From Cruorifilaria tuberocauda (taxonomy: Eukaryota; Nematoda; Chromadorea; Rhabditida; Onchocercidae), in assembly GCA_013365365.1 (NCBI GenBank), contig JABVXU010000125.1, positions 1 through 64,000 of the forward strand: a stretch of DNA of 64,000 nucleotides. Reading direction: 5' to 3'. The translations under genes and the position numbers were made by a program. The notes beneath the pieces were generated by a model that did no database searches, was not told the DNA's origin, and was given only the letters and a program-made list of their open reading frames with translations. Shown piece after piece: positions 48,950-62,690 of the stretch. Every line of letters begins with the position of its first letter. The stretch's first letter is position 1.

Positions 48950-50294
48950 TTTCGGCTGATATAATTGTCAAGAAGCTCATGTAAATAACTCTGTGTTGAA
49001 ATGTATGTGTTGATTTAGGAATAATCCTTGTTGATTTACGTGTGAGAATGGTTATATTGTAATTTTCTGATTTTTTTTTGATCCCTCTTTTGTTTGTTAC
49101 TCCATTTATTTTTTCAAATTTTATGTTTATGGAAATGAAATGACATCCTGTTAATAGTTTTGCCTTGATATTAATGTTTTCATGTTTTAAGAATAAATGG
49201 GTTTTGGATATTTTTTAGTGTATCGTATAATAAAACATTTCTGAACAGAGATGACTTTGTAAAATTTCAAATTTTAAGGGCTTTTAGTTGTTAATTTATG
49301 AGTTGATTTTAGAAGGATTCGTCGAAAAAGCTTATTTGTTTGAAAAGAATAGCGCACTTGTTAAGCATTTTGAAAGAATTTGTCTTTTTCGAGACTTCTT
49401 CCATGATTCTGTTGTAACTTCTTTGTCTCAAATACATGACTTATACCCTTGGCATGAGAAAGGTCCTGATCCTGTCTAGCGTGTGTTTTACCGTACGCTT
49501 GGAATTGGAAGTGTTTTTGTAAATGTTTTTCTGCGATTCTCGTCACTAACATGTGCATGACGAGGACCGAACTTGTTTAAGGCGCATCGTACAGCGAAGG
49601 TAGCAATTGCATTGGTGGGATGAAGGAACTGGTTGTTGTGAACGTTACGACTCACGCGTTTTGATTTTCGTTTTCCTCTTTTTAATGTTTAGAGGCAGTA
49701 TTCCAAATCGTTGTCACCACTATCAGCAGCGCACCGCAATAATCTTTTCCCATCATATCTCCCACCCCGAATCATTCAACCTCTCCCATTCTCTCCCCCT
49801 TTTTCCTTCCCGGTAGTCTGACACTTCCTGATTTCGTGACATCGCGCATTACCTTATCATTCTACTATTTCTTTTCACCCATCTAACCAGTATTTCTACC
49901 CATCCCAACCTTCATTAAATTTTTAATGTTTTATCCTCCACATTTCCCCAAGCTTTCTCTGTTTATTTTCTTGCTAAATTAGACTTTTGGTATTTAACAA
50001 ATCACGCATACTTTCACTGATTGGTTGATTGGTTGATTTTACAATTGTTAGGAAAAATAAAATATTGACTTACTTCGAGATAATCATAGGTCTTGGATCG
50101 ATTTCAGAATCACGCATACAATAAATCGTTTAGTTCTTTTCTGGAAACAATAACTTTTGGATTTCGAATTCTATGATACACAGAATTCTGACATATTAAC
50201 ATACTATCAATTTAATATGTTTTGATTGACTTACATCTCTGTATGATTGTTAGCTCATTTTCCAGTGTGATGAAATAAAAGAGCAGTGAAGAAT
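48950..50294. other. Intergenic between RUFY-like and DOK-7-like genes
   Basis: Both flanking genes are on the plus strand. The 3' UTR of the RUFY-like gene is expected up to about 49210, just after AATAAA at 49192. From about 49650 to 49900 the top strand is pyrimidine-rich, perhaps the promoter or leader region of the next gene. Frames at 49288-49479 and 49607-49816 show no domain. Confidence 0.45.
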
Positions 50295-53200
50295 ATGAAG
50301 GGTTCATCAGTTATGTTCAATGAAGCGGGGAGGAGTATTGAGTCCAGCTGTTTGATTTTTAAAAAGAAAGCGGTTCTCATTTCAAAATTCATTAATCGAT
50401 TTAAAGAATAGATAAAAATGGAAATAAATCCTTTCTTAGTCTAAGCACACTAAAGAATTTAGCAACAAGAGAAGTTCCTTCGTTATTTTTCGTTTTTTTC
50501 TAATGTATGTTACTTCAGTGGACACGGTGTTACTTGTTATGTTCACAACCGAATGACATCAGTGTCGTTGTGCTCTATGTTTACAAAAATCATAAGCGAC
50601 GTTTGAAAAATAATGAAACTTCGGCGATCTCACTCGGTACCTTCGTGGGTCTCGAAACTGGTTCATTTTTCCTTTTTTTGATTTTTAAAAAATTCAAGCC
50701 ATAACTATAAAAATTGCTCAGTAGATATTTGATCTGTAAATCAATTAAGAACGAACCTGATATTGCTTTTGATGGTAATTTTTTTTCAGGTTTTGAATTG
50801 AAAAAACAAAATAATACAATGTGTGTCATTACACAACCAGATATTTTAACCGTTTCGTTTCAAGCAGCTGAAATATTGACAATGTGGGAAACTTGGATTT
50901 ATCATACCTGCTTCAGAGGTTATTATTTATCTTTGTCCCATTCAACACTTCCTAAAAATTTTCGGTATTATTGTGCTTTGATGATATTTGTATTTCAATT
51001 CTAGCTGAATAAATATCTTTAATATTCGCTTCACTAATCTAATTTGCTGATCCGTTAATGCATTAATGCTTTCTCCTTTTACCGAATTTTCATTTATAAA
51101 AAACTTCATCCAATACCCACCTTTAGAATGTCTATCTCAACAAGATATAAAAATGATAACGGGAAAGGCATATCAAATTGCGGCTAGGCTATATCACAAA
51201 AAAGCTCGGCAGAAGACACTTGAAAGATTAATCAATCGCTTGAATAACTTTGTCATGATGCGCTGCAGTTCTGTCATATTTCCACATTATCTGCGGTCTC
51301 TATTTCTGCATTCAAACCCGAAAAAAATTGACTTCATCTATTCACTTTTCTTATCTGTTTTATATCCCACTGGGAATTAATAGCTAGTTGGAACACAGAA
51401 AATCTTAGAATTCACTAAACTGACTAGTCAACGAAAAAAAAAATCCACAATTCATTTCTGTTGGGCTGAGGAATAAGTAGCCTCACTGTAAAATAGCTGA
51501 AGGAAAGATCAGTTCTTGATTCACTACTCAGATAATTTCAAATGAATTTTTAGCGGTATTATAAGCCTGAAAGAATTTACATCACAACGGTGTTCACTAC
51601 AAAATCAAGCAAAAAAAAATCCTGGTAAAGGGGTAGTATAATCTGGTCCTATTAATTATAAGAACTAGGAGCAATTATGAATCCACTGCCTGTGTGATTT
51701 TTCCCAGTAATATCAGTAATAATCAACATCTTACTTTTTTTTCATTCTGCATTTCCTGTACTATCTTTTTCTTCATTATTTTATAAATATGTGTTTGAAT
51801 TTGCAGGTTCACTATTTTATGCACAACTAGTTGGTGCACCCGAAACAAGTCGCGCACATGAATCATTAAATTGCGAAGTTCGATTGCATATACATGTTAG
51901 CTTTTGAAATTTAATAGTAATTCCTCTGCTCTTTGATATTAAACTATAAAATTTGCTAGGTGAGAGAAATCAGAAAAAGCAAAGAATGAGAAGGAAAAGC
52001 TGCGTTACCGAACTGGTTGGTTCAGGATTTTCAGAATTATTACATTTTAGGATGGTCGAATCGCACTCGTTGACGGTTATCCACAACGTTTGATAGGTTT
52101 CTGGTTTCTGGACGAAATCATCCGGGTTTGTTTCAACGACAACAAGTTGCAATTCTTCGCAAATGATAGAAGTGGTTTAGATGACGGCATGTATTCGCTG
52201 GTTTGTGGACGAATACAACTCCTCGAGAAGCACTATAATTTAGCTAATAAACCTGTAAGTTGTTCTCGTGCTTTATCCCAGTTTATAAATTTTATTTTTC
52301 AGTAACTTTTTAGGTTATTCAAACGGCGGTGGAATGCGATAGTATTACTATTTGACGCAAGTCCGAGAACGCAGTCTGTCAGAACGTGATGGACACAGAT
52401 CAGATTTAATTGAATGAGACATCTGATCCATGGTTTGGATCTGCTCCCTATCACCACGTCAGTTTAAAAATATGTATCGTTTGACGCCGCAGCTATATTC
52501 TTTTCAACAACAATACAATATATAATCTTCTAATTTAGGGATTACTTACCGCATTCATGAAGCAAAAAGAAGGTGATGGATTATGGTATGAGGATAAGAT
52601 TGCTGCTTCTTCACAAACGATAATCCAACAATCCAATATGTGTAGCATTCAGAACTCTGATATAAATCATTTTAACCCTCCGTAAGTTCATTCCTTTCTT
52701 GATATTCAATAAGAGTTTGAGAAGCTGGAATTTTTGTTGGTTTCTGGAGATGTGTAATTAGCCAAACATGACATTTGCTATTATATTATTTCATGTAATT
52801 TTAGCATTGTACATCGAAGTTCGAGCCGCAAGTCAAAAACCTCAGGTATTTTTACCTTAACAGCCAACTGTTTCAATTTAATTCAACTCAGTTTAGCTTC
52901 TGAATATCTATAGAATGATCCTATTCTAAGAGCTGTCAAGTAATGTTGATACTTTTTCGAACTTTTTCAAAATTTTTTCGCGAACCTACCAGAAAGCTTA
53001 GAGTGGGATCTATAGCCGGGAAATCTGCATCGATTACCTGAACAAAATGCTGTTTCTGCTTGCAGTGTCGCAATTTGGTGCTCAAGCTTCATATGTCAAT
53101 GTGTTGACCGATTCTAGATTTCTTCCATTATGTAAGTGACACAGTAATTACAGAATCATGCTTTTACATATTGCACTTGGGAAACAATACGAAGATCGTA

Positions 53201-56200
53201 TGGTAGTTTTAGACTACTTTCTATCCTTGCTTGAATCCATTCTCCATATGTGCCATCGAAAAGATTTATAAATCGGTCGATTCGATTGAACACCTACCGT
53301 AATTAGGGAACATAACAACTGGACAGAGTTAAAGCAGGATGAGAGATGATACGAAAAATTAATAGAAGTACCTAATACGCTTATTGAGCAGTATTGGCGT
53401 GTGATCATGTAATTCCTGACATTGAATAGAACGATCCTACAGCTACCATGGGTGAGTGCAGCGTAAGTGAAGAGTTTCGAGTCCTTCTACTTCTTGCGAT
53501 GGATAGTGAATACGTTTATGTGTGTGTGTGTGTGTCTGTGTCCGTGTGTATATATGTATGGGTATGCTGTTTCTAGCTAATGTTCCATCGATGGCATCGT
53601 GTTGTGTGCCGTATGTAAATGATAATGGTGAGGAATGCCTGCATTCGCAGAGTGAGCCTTCCGTGTTATCCGTCGGACATTGGGAAAAATCATCCGATGT
53701 CCTGCTTAGCTCATCCGCCAGGGATCGCAAGCTTCCGGTATTCTCGAACACTGGTATACCAAATAAATCCTTATCACGTGCAGATAGCTGGCCAAAACCA
53801 CTGACTGATGAAATCATCCGAGAGGTTAGTTATATTTGAATTGTTTGAATTATAAGTGATTTTCGCTCAAGAACTTTTACAAAAAGAACTGAACGGTCAG
53901 ATTAAATCGATCAGAAGAAATCGTAGGTATAAAAGTACTAATACCATCGGTCGTGTTGTATCATCCAAGTTATCAATATATAGATCATCGTATTTAATAC
54001 TGATAATTGCTGAAGGCCAAAATATCATAATTGTATAATTTCTGGCATTTCTTAGTGTCACGTTTATATCAATATATTTAGTAAACAAATATCGTAAGCC
54101 ATATAACAGTTGAAAATTTTAGAGAGAAATGTCTGTGCGTACTCGGAAATGGTGTGCTGTTAATGATAGGGAAACTAAGGGGCGATTTTTGAAGCAAGAA
54201 AAGAAAAGTAATACTGGAAGTAAACATTACGAATGTGGAAGCTTTCGAGGACAATCCGGGTTAGTTCTAAATAGTTTTCCTGAAATAAACCTCGTCTAAC
54301 CGAATCAACTGGATTATTGGTTTAATACTATTCTAGTGCAGAATACTCTCGGTACAATACAAAAAGTTTTCTCTACTGTTCTTAGTAGTGTATTCTGTAT
54401 TTTGATGACATTAGACCACCAGCTATTCTTCAAAACCTAGCATTTACAGTTATGTCAGTTATTCAACAATTTTGGCACACTTATTTGTTCTGTTTGGGGA
54501 ACAGTTCTAAAATTTCGGAAAAATGAAGTATATCGCTACTGCAGTAAAACTGCAAAGAAGCGCAAATTTTCGATTCTGTAACGAAAAAGAAAATTAATTG
54601 TGATTAAATTTTGAAATATTCAATTTAGTATGTCTCGTGTTTTATGATTGTTTCCGATAGGCGTCTCCCGAAGCGTTCAAGGTCACTGGGAATGGAATCT
54701 AGATATTTAAATTCATCACGAGAAAAAAATTGGAATCGTGCAAAACGTATTATCGGCGGTGTGAGGAAATCGATTAATGATTTTAATGCTTGTAAAGTAA
54801 GCTCAGCATTATCGAATGCTATGAAAAACGACGGTTTTAATCACATTTCAAATCCTCGCTCATGAGAACTACTTATGGTTTTTTGTCCTATCGTTTTTTG
54901 AATATCTGTGTACAAAATTCACTTAAATGATATATATATTTATTTATCCGTCAATATTCATAGCTGACTTTTTCAGTTTTCGACATCCTTGGATAAATTA
55001 GCAGTACCAACAACGTTGCATCACGAAACAACGGTTAATTTAATTCTTATTTGCCTTGTAATTTTTTTTTTAGAATGAATACTAAATGTTTACTAGCTTC
55101 GAAGTTTGTAGGCAGCGGTATCGTCATCTGTTGTTGACACCAATCAAGTTGAAAAAATACCTGATGGCTTGCAGCAGCTAGAATTTACAACCCAAGGTTA
55201 GTAGTGTGTATTTTTCGGACTTGAGTATTTTGTTTAATGGCTTTCGAAATTCTGATCAATGGGCAAAAATAAGATCCGGCAAATTGTGAATTGAAAGTAC
55301 TTCAGTAGAGTTTAATAGTTCTATGTGACTGAAAAAAGTCGTTTATTACATCCTATTTTTGACTGGATCGAAAAACATTATGAATCCGTTAATTTATGAA
55401 TGGGTAATAATTGTCATATTCTTTCCATGATCTCAGTTGTAGTTAGGAATTTTATGATGTTATGTAAATGAATTGGGTATGAAAATATGAAGTTCTTAAA
55501 CGATGCTCCCACTATTCTAATTTTTTTAGGTTTTGCTTCATCATTATCTGCGCAATCTATGAACAGATTACCTGGTCTAATCAAATTACCACCCAAGAAA
55601 TTTAGCCTCATACGCGCTCGCCACATACTGACGAAAAGTCTGCAGAAATCGATTTCAGGTTCATTTTCGGTATGTGAAAATTCTCGATTTTAATCTATCT
55701 TCGGTTAAGTTCATTGTTTTAAAGCAAAGTGATTTCTAGTACTTTAAAGGTTTTAAAACGATAAGAGATAAAAAACAATGAACGTTTAAACACAGGGAAA
55801 ATAATCAATTAGTGATTAAAAAATAAATATTATGTTTGTTTCGTTTGAATTATATCGTTCGAACTATATTGAGTATCTTAGAAGTATGACGGTGAACGAT
55901 CCGCAAATCATTTCAATCTAGAAGATGCCAAATGTACGGGACCTGTGATTGACAGCATCGAATCAGCAGTGAAAAAAAGTCGAGCCCGTTTGCTTGAAGC
56001 CGAAAGACAAAATTCGGGTTTTAATGACAGAACAAGTCCAACAAATCCATCTAGGTTTTTTATTTTTCATTTAATTTTCATTTGCTTCATTCACCTAAAA
56101 AGTGTCAAATATTGTAGGCGAAGATTTACCAGAATGAATTTATGAGGAAGTTTACAAAATATTTAGATATGATTTATGAGAATGATTACATAGATTTATT

Positions 56201-57726
56201 CTGTACTGAAAACTTATTACAAATTATAGAAATTATTGGTTTAACATTTTGAGGGTAGTAATTTTATAATTTTATGAATTCTTCGAATTTTCCGACAAAA
56301 TGTACTAATTTTTGGCAAATTTGGATCAAATTTCATGAAAGGGCGAAAGTTCATTTAAGCCATTCGATGTGGAGAGCATTGCCTGAAAACGTGGTAATAC
56401 CGTCAGCTTGGTCAACTGTTGGTCCCTCGTATGTTACCGAATCTCGTCTATCACACTGTGATCGGAAATCGCCAGTAGATGCCGTTACATTAGCTGCCGC
56501 TGAATGTTACAATGCAGTGAAGTTAGACTATCTTTTTTGATTCACGTCAGCATGTTTGAAAGGTTTAGAAGATTTAGAATTTAATTTCTTGGAATGAAGT
56601 ATAAATATGAATATTGATTCTGACAGCTCTTTCAGTCAATAATTTCTAATGTTCTAATATTGAAAGGTAATATTTCAGCTTGTTTCCAGTGATACCTGAT
56701 CGACAATCTATCAAAAAAAGCGGAAGTCTTTCTCCAGCATCAGTGAGAATGGACTTGGTGCCACAAATGAAGGAGCCATCGAGAGATAGGAGCTTGAGAG
56801 TGAAGTTTTAATGGATCATAAAAATACAGTTTCTTTCTTCAGTTTTTACTCTAATTGTCTGCGAAACATAAGGACACAGAATATTACATTTGAAGTGTAA
56901 GCTGTAGCATTAAGCTTTCTGTAGTTTAGATGTTTTCATGTAGAATCTTGCAATATTGGGAATATTTGATACGAGATTTTTGTATTTACAAAAATTGCAG
57001 GTAATAATTTTATATATTAATGTTATATGCATTGGATTACTTCTCCAAGTCCTTAGTAATTCGGCATTTTCAGGAATCTCTAACAGCTGTAAAAGACACG
57101 AATACAGAAAAGCCCGAGACACTACCATTATGCACGGCAGCAATCTCGCTTTCAGGAAGTTATTGTAATTTGGAAACCAAAAGTAGCAGAAATTTACCCC
57201 AAAAATCAGCCGAAGTTTCTCGTATCGTTTATGTACAAATCGATCCTGTGGCGACACTTGGTGCCACACAGGTATCAATTTTATTTTTATTTTTTTTTAT
57301 AGTAAATCGATGCTGAAAATTCGACATGAATAGTTTCAGTATTTTTATATTTTTATGGAATGATTGTTGAAGATTATTACTCCCAAAGAATGTTTATTTT
57401 GCTTCTTCGTTCAAGACCCAACAAACTATGATGAGGGATCGCGCACGCGTTGGCAACTTAATTAAAAATAAGCGTTTTTCGAGCCAAAATAATGTGGAAA
57501 GCAAGGATCGAAGTGGTAAGTTTCGATCAAAAATATTAAATTAATTTCAATCAGCCTAAAATATTTCATTTTTTAATTAGCTTAAATTTGTCCTAAAGTT
57601 ATTCATAGCTAATTGAAATTCACTATTTATTTTTCAGACGAAGGATGGAACAGAAGTGGCTTTTTTGCTCGTCGTTTGTGGCGGAAATTCCCGATGTCGA
57701 AGTCATATTCTGATCTCCGTTTCTAA
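50295..57726 (+). CDS. DOK-7-like adaptor: PH domain, PTB (IRS-type) domain, long disordered tail
   Basis: Twenty exons, all joining in phase, give 851 residues: 50295-50372, 50519-50660, 50790-50918, 51807-51895, 52051-52254, 52539-52681, 52805-52845, 53066-53131, 53577-53824, 54123-54259, 54661-54796, 54977-55033, 55112-55196, 55530-55669, 55882-56054, 56342-56521, 56679-56799, 57074-57271, 57416-57515, 57638-57726. The PH domain is at ~20-116: WTRCYLLCSQPND, LYVYKNHKRRLKN, SAISLGTFVGLETG, and the closing Trp helix ILTMWETWIYHTC. The PTB domain is at ~117-214: CEVRLHIHDGRIALVDGYPQ, LIGFWFLDEIIRVCFNDNKL, MYSLVCGRIQLLEKHYNLAN. This order matches vertebrate DOK-7, the cytoplasmic activator of the muscle kinase MuSK. 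The tail is Ser/Arg-rich, with tyrosines in PSYVTES, ECYNAVK and YVQIDPVAT, and ends KSYSDLRF. Vertebrate DOK-7 is shorter (~500 aa). The first exon is the least secure. Confidence 0.87.
53519..53560. repeat. TG microsatellite inside a DOK-7-like intron
   Basis: A run of TG dinucleotides with a few interruptions ends in TATATATG, close in front of the acceptor of the 53577 exon. It is likely polymorphic between individuals. Confidence 0.85.
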
Positions 57727-59255
57727 CGATTTCATAAATTTGTGCATATCAGTGTTCCTATAATTATAACTAATCATTTAGCTGCGTGTCTTTTTAATTT
57801 TAAGTTAACTTAAGTTTGTTGCTGTACGGAATGGCGAATCCTTCCTAGGCTTTTAACTATGAATTAGATTATTGAGATTTTTCTTTTTGTTCTGCTAATA
57901 CCATTATGAAATATAAATTTCTTTCTATTCTGTGTTATTTTTTGGTTTTATCTAATATTTACTCTTTTCATACCCTGAATGGTGATTGTAATATTGCGAA
58001 TACAATGTAAATATAATACTACAATTTTTTTTTATGTTTTCCATGCGACTCTCTTTCTATCAATAACTAATTTTTATTTTCATTTTTTGTTCATTTCTGA
58101 ATAAATAGAAGTGATTTGCTGTCTTTCACGGTACTTGCTGAGAAAAATACTACATTAATTTCATTCCGCAACGCTTCTTGTAAAATTAATGTGTTGTAAA
58201 TATGCACATAATGTATAATGAAATGAAATGAAACCATTTTCGATTAATATGGTTTTAATTTTCATAACACTGGAAGTAGCCATAGCAGTAACAATTCATT
58301 AGTAGCAGTTATCAGCGTTTCATCCATGCAAACTGCTGTGCCTGATTGCCGTGATTTTGTCGCCATACTGTGATGAAATATGCTGATAATAGCTTCTCTA
58401 AAATTGAGCCAGGGTGCGTTCAAGTAAAAAGCAAGTTGATAAGAGCGCAAAATCCCGGTAGGACTAATTTGTTAGTCACAACTGTGTTCCCTCCTTCAGC
58501 TCCAGTCGCCCATTTCGACTGACCGTAACTCATTTTTATCTCTTGTCCAAAAGCCGAGTAATTTCCAGGGTTTAGCTCTGCAAATGACGTCTAATATCTT
58601 ATAAAAGCAATTCATAGGTGAGTTCACCTTCAAGCATCGATTGAACTGTTGAAAATTTATCCCCGTCCTGTAGCTAATTGTGAAATACAATAAGCTGCAT
58701 TATCACCACAATGACTAAATTTGTTTTATTGATTTAACCGATGTCATATGTTTTCGTCTTTTTTTGAAGAAGCAGAAGATTTTTTGAAGAAAATCTTGTT
58801 ATAATTTTAGGGCTCAAACCGCAAAGTTTTTTCTCTAAGCTATAATTCGAATTATGTGATTAAGAAATACTTCCCGATTATTTTTTCGAGAATGGAGGAA
58901 GTGATGAAGTTATGAGGAAGACAAATGCTAGGTTAGGTTGTCGGGAAGACCAAAATGATTTCAATGTTCAATAATTTTATTAATAGATATATGGTAGCGC
59001 TATGATGTGCTTTTAGGTTGCTAGGTTCTTTCGAATTCGCAACCCTATTCCGCTAATCCAGTATTGTGATACGAGTACTGCTAATAGGACACCGATCCTC
59101 ATTTTATCGAATAACCATTCCACTCCTCTTCGATATCATGGTTTTCAATGTCATGATACACTGCTCTTATAGACTCGGACTCGAATAAGTAAATAAGTGA
59201 ACTATTTTTCTTTTTTCGTATATACGCCGCTTGTCTTTGTTGTGACAGTTGATGC

Positions 59256-59439
59256 ATGTTTTCCTTCGTTCAACTCCGCTTTTTAATTGTTTTCCTTCGT
59301 TTAGTGTTTACCTTTGCAGCTTTAACAAATACGAATAATGCTGTTTACGTCAATAAGGAATATGAACAAATAATAACAGGGATTTCTTTTGGTTTTTTGG
59401 ATACAGGCTGGAAGGGCTTATCAAATAATAACGGTAAAG
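59256..59439 (+). CDS. Candidate first exon of a small secreted protein (tentative)
   Basis: From the ATG at 59256 the frame gives a basic-hydrophobic start that could be a signal peptide (FVQLRFLIVFLRLVFTFAAL), then NTNNAVYVNKEYEQ and GISFGFLDTGWKGLSNNN. A possible donor, AACG|GTAAAG, follows at 59439. An acceptor-like TGTGACAG lies a few bases before the ATG. A possible next exon near 60354 would add EYIRRRK, containing a basic cleavage-like site, but no complete chain to a stop was established. No family was recognised, and the frame could be chance. Confidence 0.25.
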
Positions 59440-62099
59440 AATTTTAGTTGAAATGAATTTGTAAATTGATTTGTGAGGATGTCATTTCTTTTTGAATTCT
59501 AAAAAATTTGAGTGAAGAAAGTATGAGTAGAGGGAAACTGTTAGGAAAAGTAGTGCACTCCTGTTTTAGCTTTTTCCATCTTCTCCAGCTGTGAACATCA
59601 TATGTCGTCTCAATCCACGTTCTTTTAACAGTTTTGTATAAATACGATATTTCAGTATCATTAAAAAGTTTATATTACATTTTATTATTTTATTTTATTA
59701 CATTATATTTTCGAGTACCCATTTTTATAGGTTTTAATGCTGTTCCCTTCCCATTTTGTAACTTATCACTTCATTTAAAAAAACCAAGTATGAAACAGGT
59801 TTTTATATGAATTACTTATTGAAAATTTTCAAAAAGGAAAACTTTCTGAATTACGCAAAGCTATCATTTACTAATTTCATGACATTTTAATAGAAGGTTT
59901 TTGATTTTTTAGCGATTCTGAGTCCATTTAAAAACAGAAATACTACTAAGGTATTTTCCTAACATATGCATAATTCCTAAACTGATCTTTTTTTTATCTG
60001 ATTTGATGTACGATATTGGAAGCGGTGGAAATCATAAGTGAAATTAAACAAATGGTTTTTTTATTTTTTGTATGAATAAAATTTGCTCAGTTTGTTTTTT
60101 TTCCTTTATATTCCGAGCTTTTGAAATATCCTTTTTTTAAATTGTGCTGTTCAATGAAAACAAAAGCAATAGCAAGTTTACATTCAAGTAATAGCTAATG
60201 CAACCAGGAAATTTGATGAAGAGGAGAAAGCATTTCATTTTGATAAATGGTACAATAAATTTTAATTTTTGCTACAATAAGTTCTTCATTTCGAAGAATT
60301 AATTTTAACGTGATAAGTGTTCAGATCGCTTTTTTCGCCTATCATTTCCCACAGAATATATCAGAAGAAGGAAAGGTATTTAAGACTCAAGATTTCCAAA
60401 AAAATTTATTACAGCTTTTCCGAAAAAAAAAGACGGTCCACTTGACCTAAGGAATGTTTTACGATGTTCAATTCATTTATTGATAGTTTTGCCATCAATT
60501 ATTTCCCATCTTCACTTTACTCTTAACTTAATAGGTTAATTAGCTTGTTTGCACTTAAGCTATACTTGATATGCGATTTGTTGCTATTCGTCAAAGCTCA
60601 CACTTTCCGCAGAAAGAACTGGGATCGTATTCGAGTGTAGGCATATCGCCGTTTAAGTTAAATCGTTTAATGAAGTAAGCAATGTAGTAGCAGGAGTTAT
60701 TCAAGACCAATTTCAAGTTGGGATAACCACCAGTCGGCTATATACGCTCAACTTCAGCATGATTTACCAAGTTGTTTCTGAAGTTTCTCGATGATCAGCT
60801 TGATTCGAGGAAACGGATGGGACGGGAAATACGAAAATTTAATGAGGAAGGGGCGGTGCAGGAATGGGAAAAAGATGGGGGTTGAAAACACATTTCCCTA
60901 CAAATGAGAAGTTTAAAAGTAACTGAGAGCGAAATTAGAATGAAATGAATGCTTTACAAGGTATGTACTTTCCTTCCCGAGAGAGGAAAAAGCACCGGGT
61001 GCAGAGGGGATAACATCTACATTACCTGCTATGTATATAAGGTGGAACTATTCCTTTGCATCAAACATTAGCCCTTCCTGCTTTCCTTGTATGCAGTTTC
61101 GTAACTCGAAATCTTATTATTTCTACAATGTTCAATCACATTTTTCAGTTAATTAGTGACTACAACTTTATTGAAAGTATGCATGAAAGTTCAATAAGGA
61201 AGTTGTTGTTACGATACATTTTTATCAATTTAATTGATAATGAAATCCCGCAAAAATTCAAAAGCTTTCCAATATTATAAAAAAAATAGCTACCGGAATC
61301 AATAATTGTGTACTCTTATGCACAATTATGAGGAATATGATTGAAATTTTTATTACAGGGTATTAAACCTATTTTATTTTCAAGCATAATCTAGAGTTTT
61401 TGTTTGAAAGAAATGTTCAACATATTAATTCTCAATAATAACTTTTAAATAATTTACAGATTCCTTTCCTTATCCTTTTATCCATTCCGTTCGAATTTGT
61501 TTTCTTGTAAGCAAGTTACAAGTATTGCAATAAGAAACTTCAAGCTAAATAATCATAGATTGACACTTTAGGATATTATCATTGGAATAAATATATGGCA
61601 GTTGTATATTAAAGTTTTAAATTTCACATTGTGTTGGAAGTGGCCTGGTAAAAATGATTTCTTTTTTTCGCGAAAAAAAAGAACAAATTTGACATCATAT
61701 CCGAATTCCGTAGGGAAACTGGCTTCGGTTATATCTTCTGGATGAGGAAAAATTTTGCCTGAGGCTAATTTTGTAGCTAAAAAACCGTTTATATACAAAT
61801 TACTTTCGAACTTTGTTCTATGCTACACAGCTCCGTGAAGCCTCCATTCTTCTCTTACAGATATCTTATTCTTTTTTCGATTGAAATCTTTGAACCAAAA
61901 ATAATGGAAACCTGTTTCAACACAAAAATAACGAACAGTAAAAGAAAAAAGAAATTCGCGTTATGTTAATGAGATATGATACTTCAGATGATAAGAACGG
62001 CAGGAACGAACCCGATCCAGGAGAAGTGAAGTGATCCGGTGATACGACGAGCAATTGACTTCCTCTAAAATGCGTGAGCATATACCATGAAGGAAAGAT

Positions 62100-62250
62100 A
62101 GCTGTTGGGTGACGGAACGAAACGTGAAGTCGAAAATGGGAAAAGGGGAAGGAGGCCCGAAGTGGATTAGAAGGAAGAATCGGGAATGGGAACGGAGTAG
62201 AAGAAGAGGAAGGAAAGGGAAAGGAGGGGAAGGTGAAAGTGCTGGAGAGG
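62100..62250. repeat. Polypurine tract
   Basis: The top strand is very rich in A and G over about 150 bases, with blocks like GGGAAAAGGGGAAGG and AAGGAAAGGGAAAGG. The minus-strand open frames over it encode Ser/Pro/Phe-rich low-complexity sequence, as expected of such composition. Confidence 0.7.
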
Positions 62251-62649
62251 TAGAATGACGGGTATGAAAGGGCCACTCGATGTATTTCGATTTCAAGTAT
62301 TATTGCCGTTATGTGTCCTTGTTATTTGAAATATTTAAAGCGGTAAGGATAAGGGAGAAAGAAATGGGAAGCAGCCGTCCACGTGTCAGCTCCATTTTTC
62401 AATTTCATTCTTTCCGGATTCTGGATGGATCTTCCTCCTTCTTACCTTCTTCATCCTCTCCTCATTCTTGACACCTGTCAATAGGGAATCCTTAATAAAA
62501 TAATCCCTAAAAGGTTTCCTTCAACGACAACCGTGTTTGCTATCGAAGCAACAGCAGCAACAGCAGCATATCATCATCATTTATTGATATGCACTTTCTG
62601 TTATTCAGTAAGATGTCACTGTGTAGTTCGTTGCACAATCCATTTTCTT

Positions 62650-62690
62650 TCCCTTCCTTCCTTCCTTCCTTCTCTCTTTTTTAACGTTCC
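62650..62690. repeat. TTCC-rich simple repeat
   Basis: Four to five copies of TTCC run into a CT/T-rich stretch, a simple microsatellite-type tract in intergenic DNA. Confidence 0.7.

Noticed and set aside
52314..52328. A 15-base exon (VIQTA) in the DOK-7-like gene
   Set aside because: The flanking exons 52254 and 52539 already join in phase and give the sequence order expected after the PTB domain, so the microexon is not needed.
61034..61040. TATATAA box followed by an open frame at 61056
   Set aside because: TATA-like strings are common in this AT-rich DNA, and the frame after it has no domain or splice partners.
61568..61798. Minus-strand frame with FPHPEDITEASFPTEFGYDV
   Set aside because: The residue mix is somewhat protein-like, but no exon chain, signal or family supports it.
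61917..62296. Two long minus-strand frames rich in Ser, Pro and Phe
   Set aside because: They are the translation of a polypurine/polypyrimidine tract, which lacks stop codons by composition.
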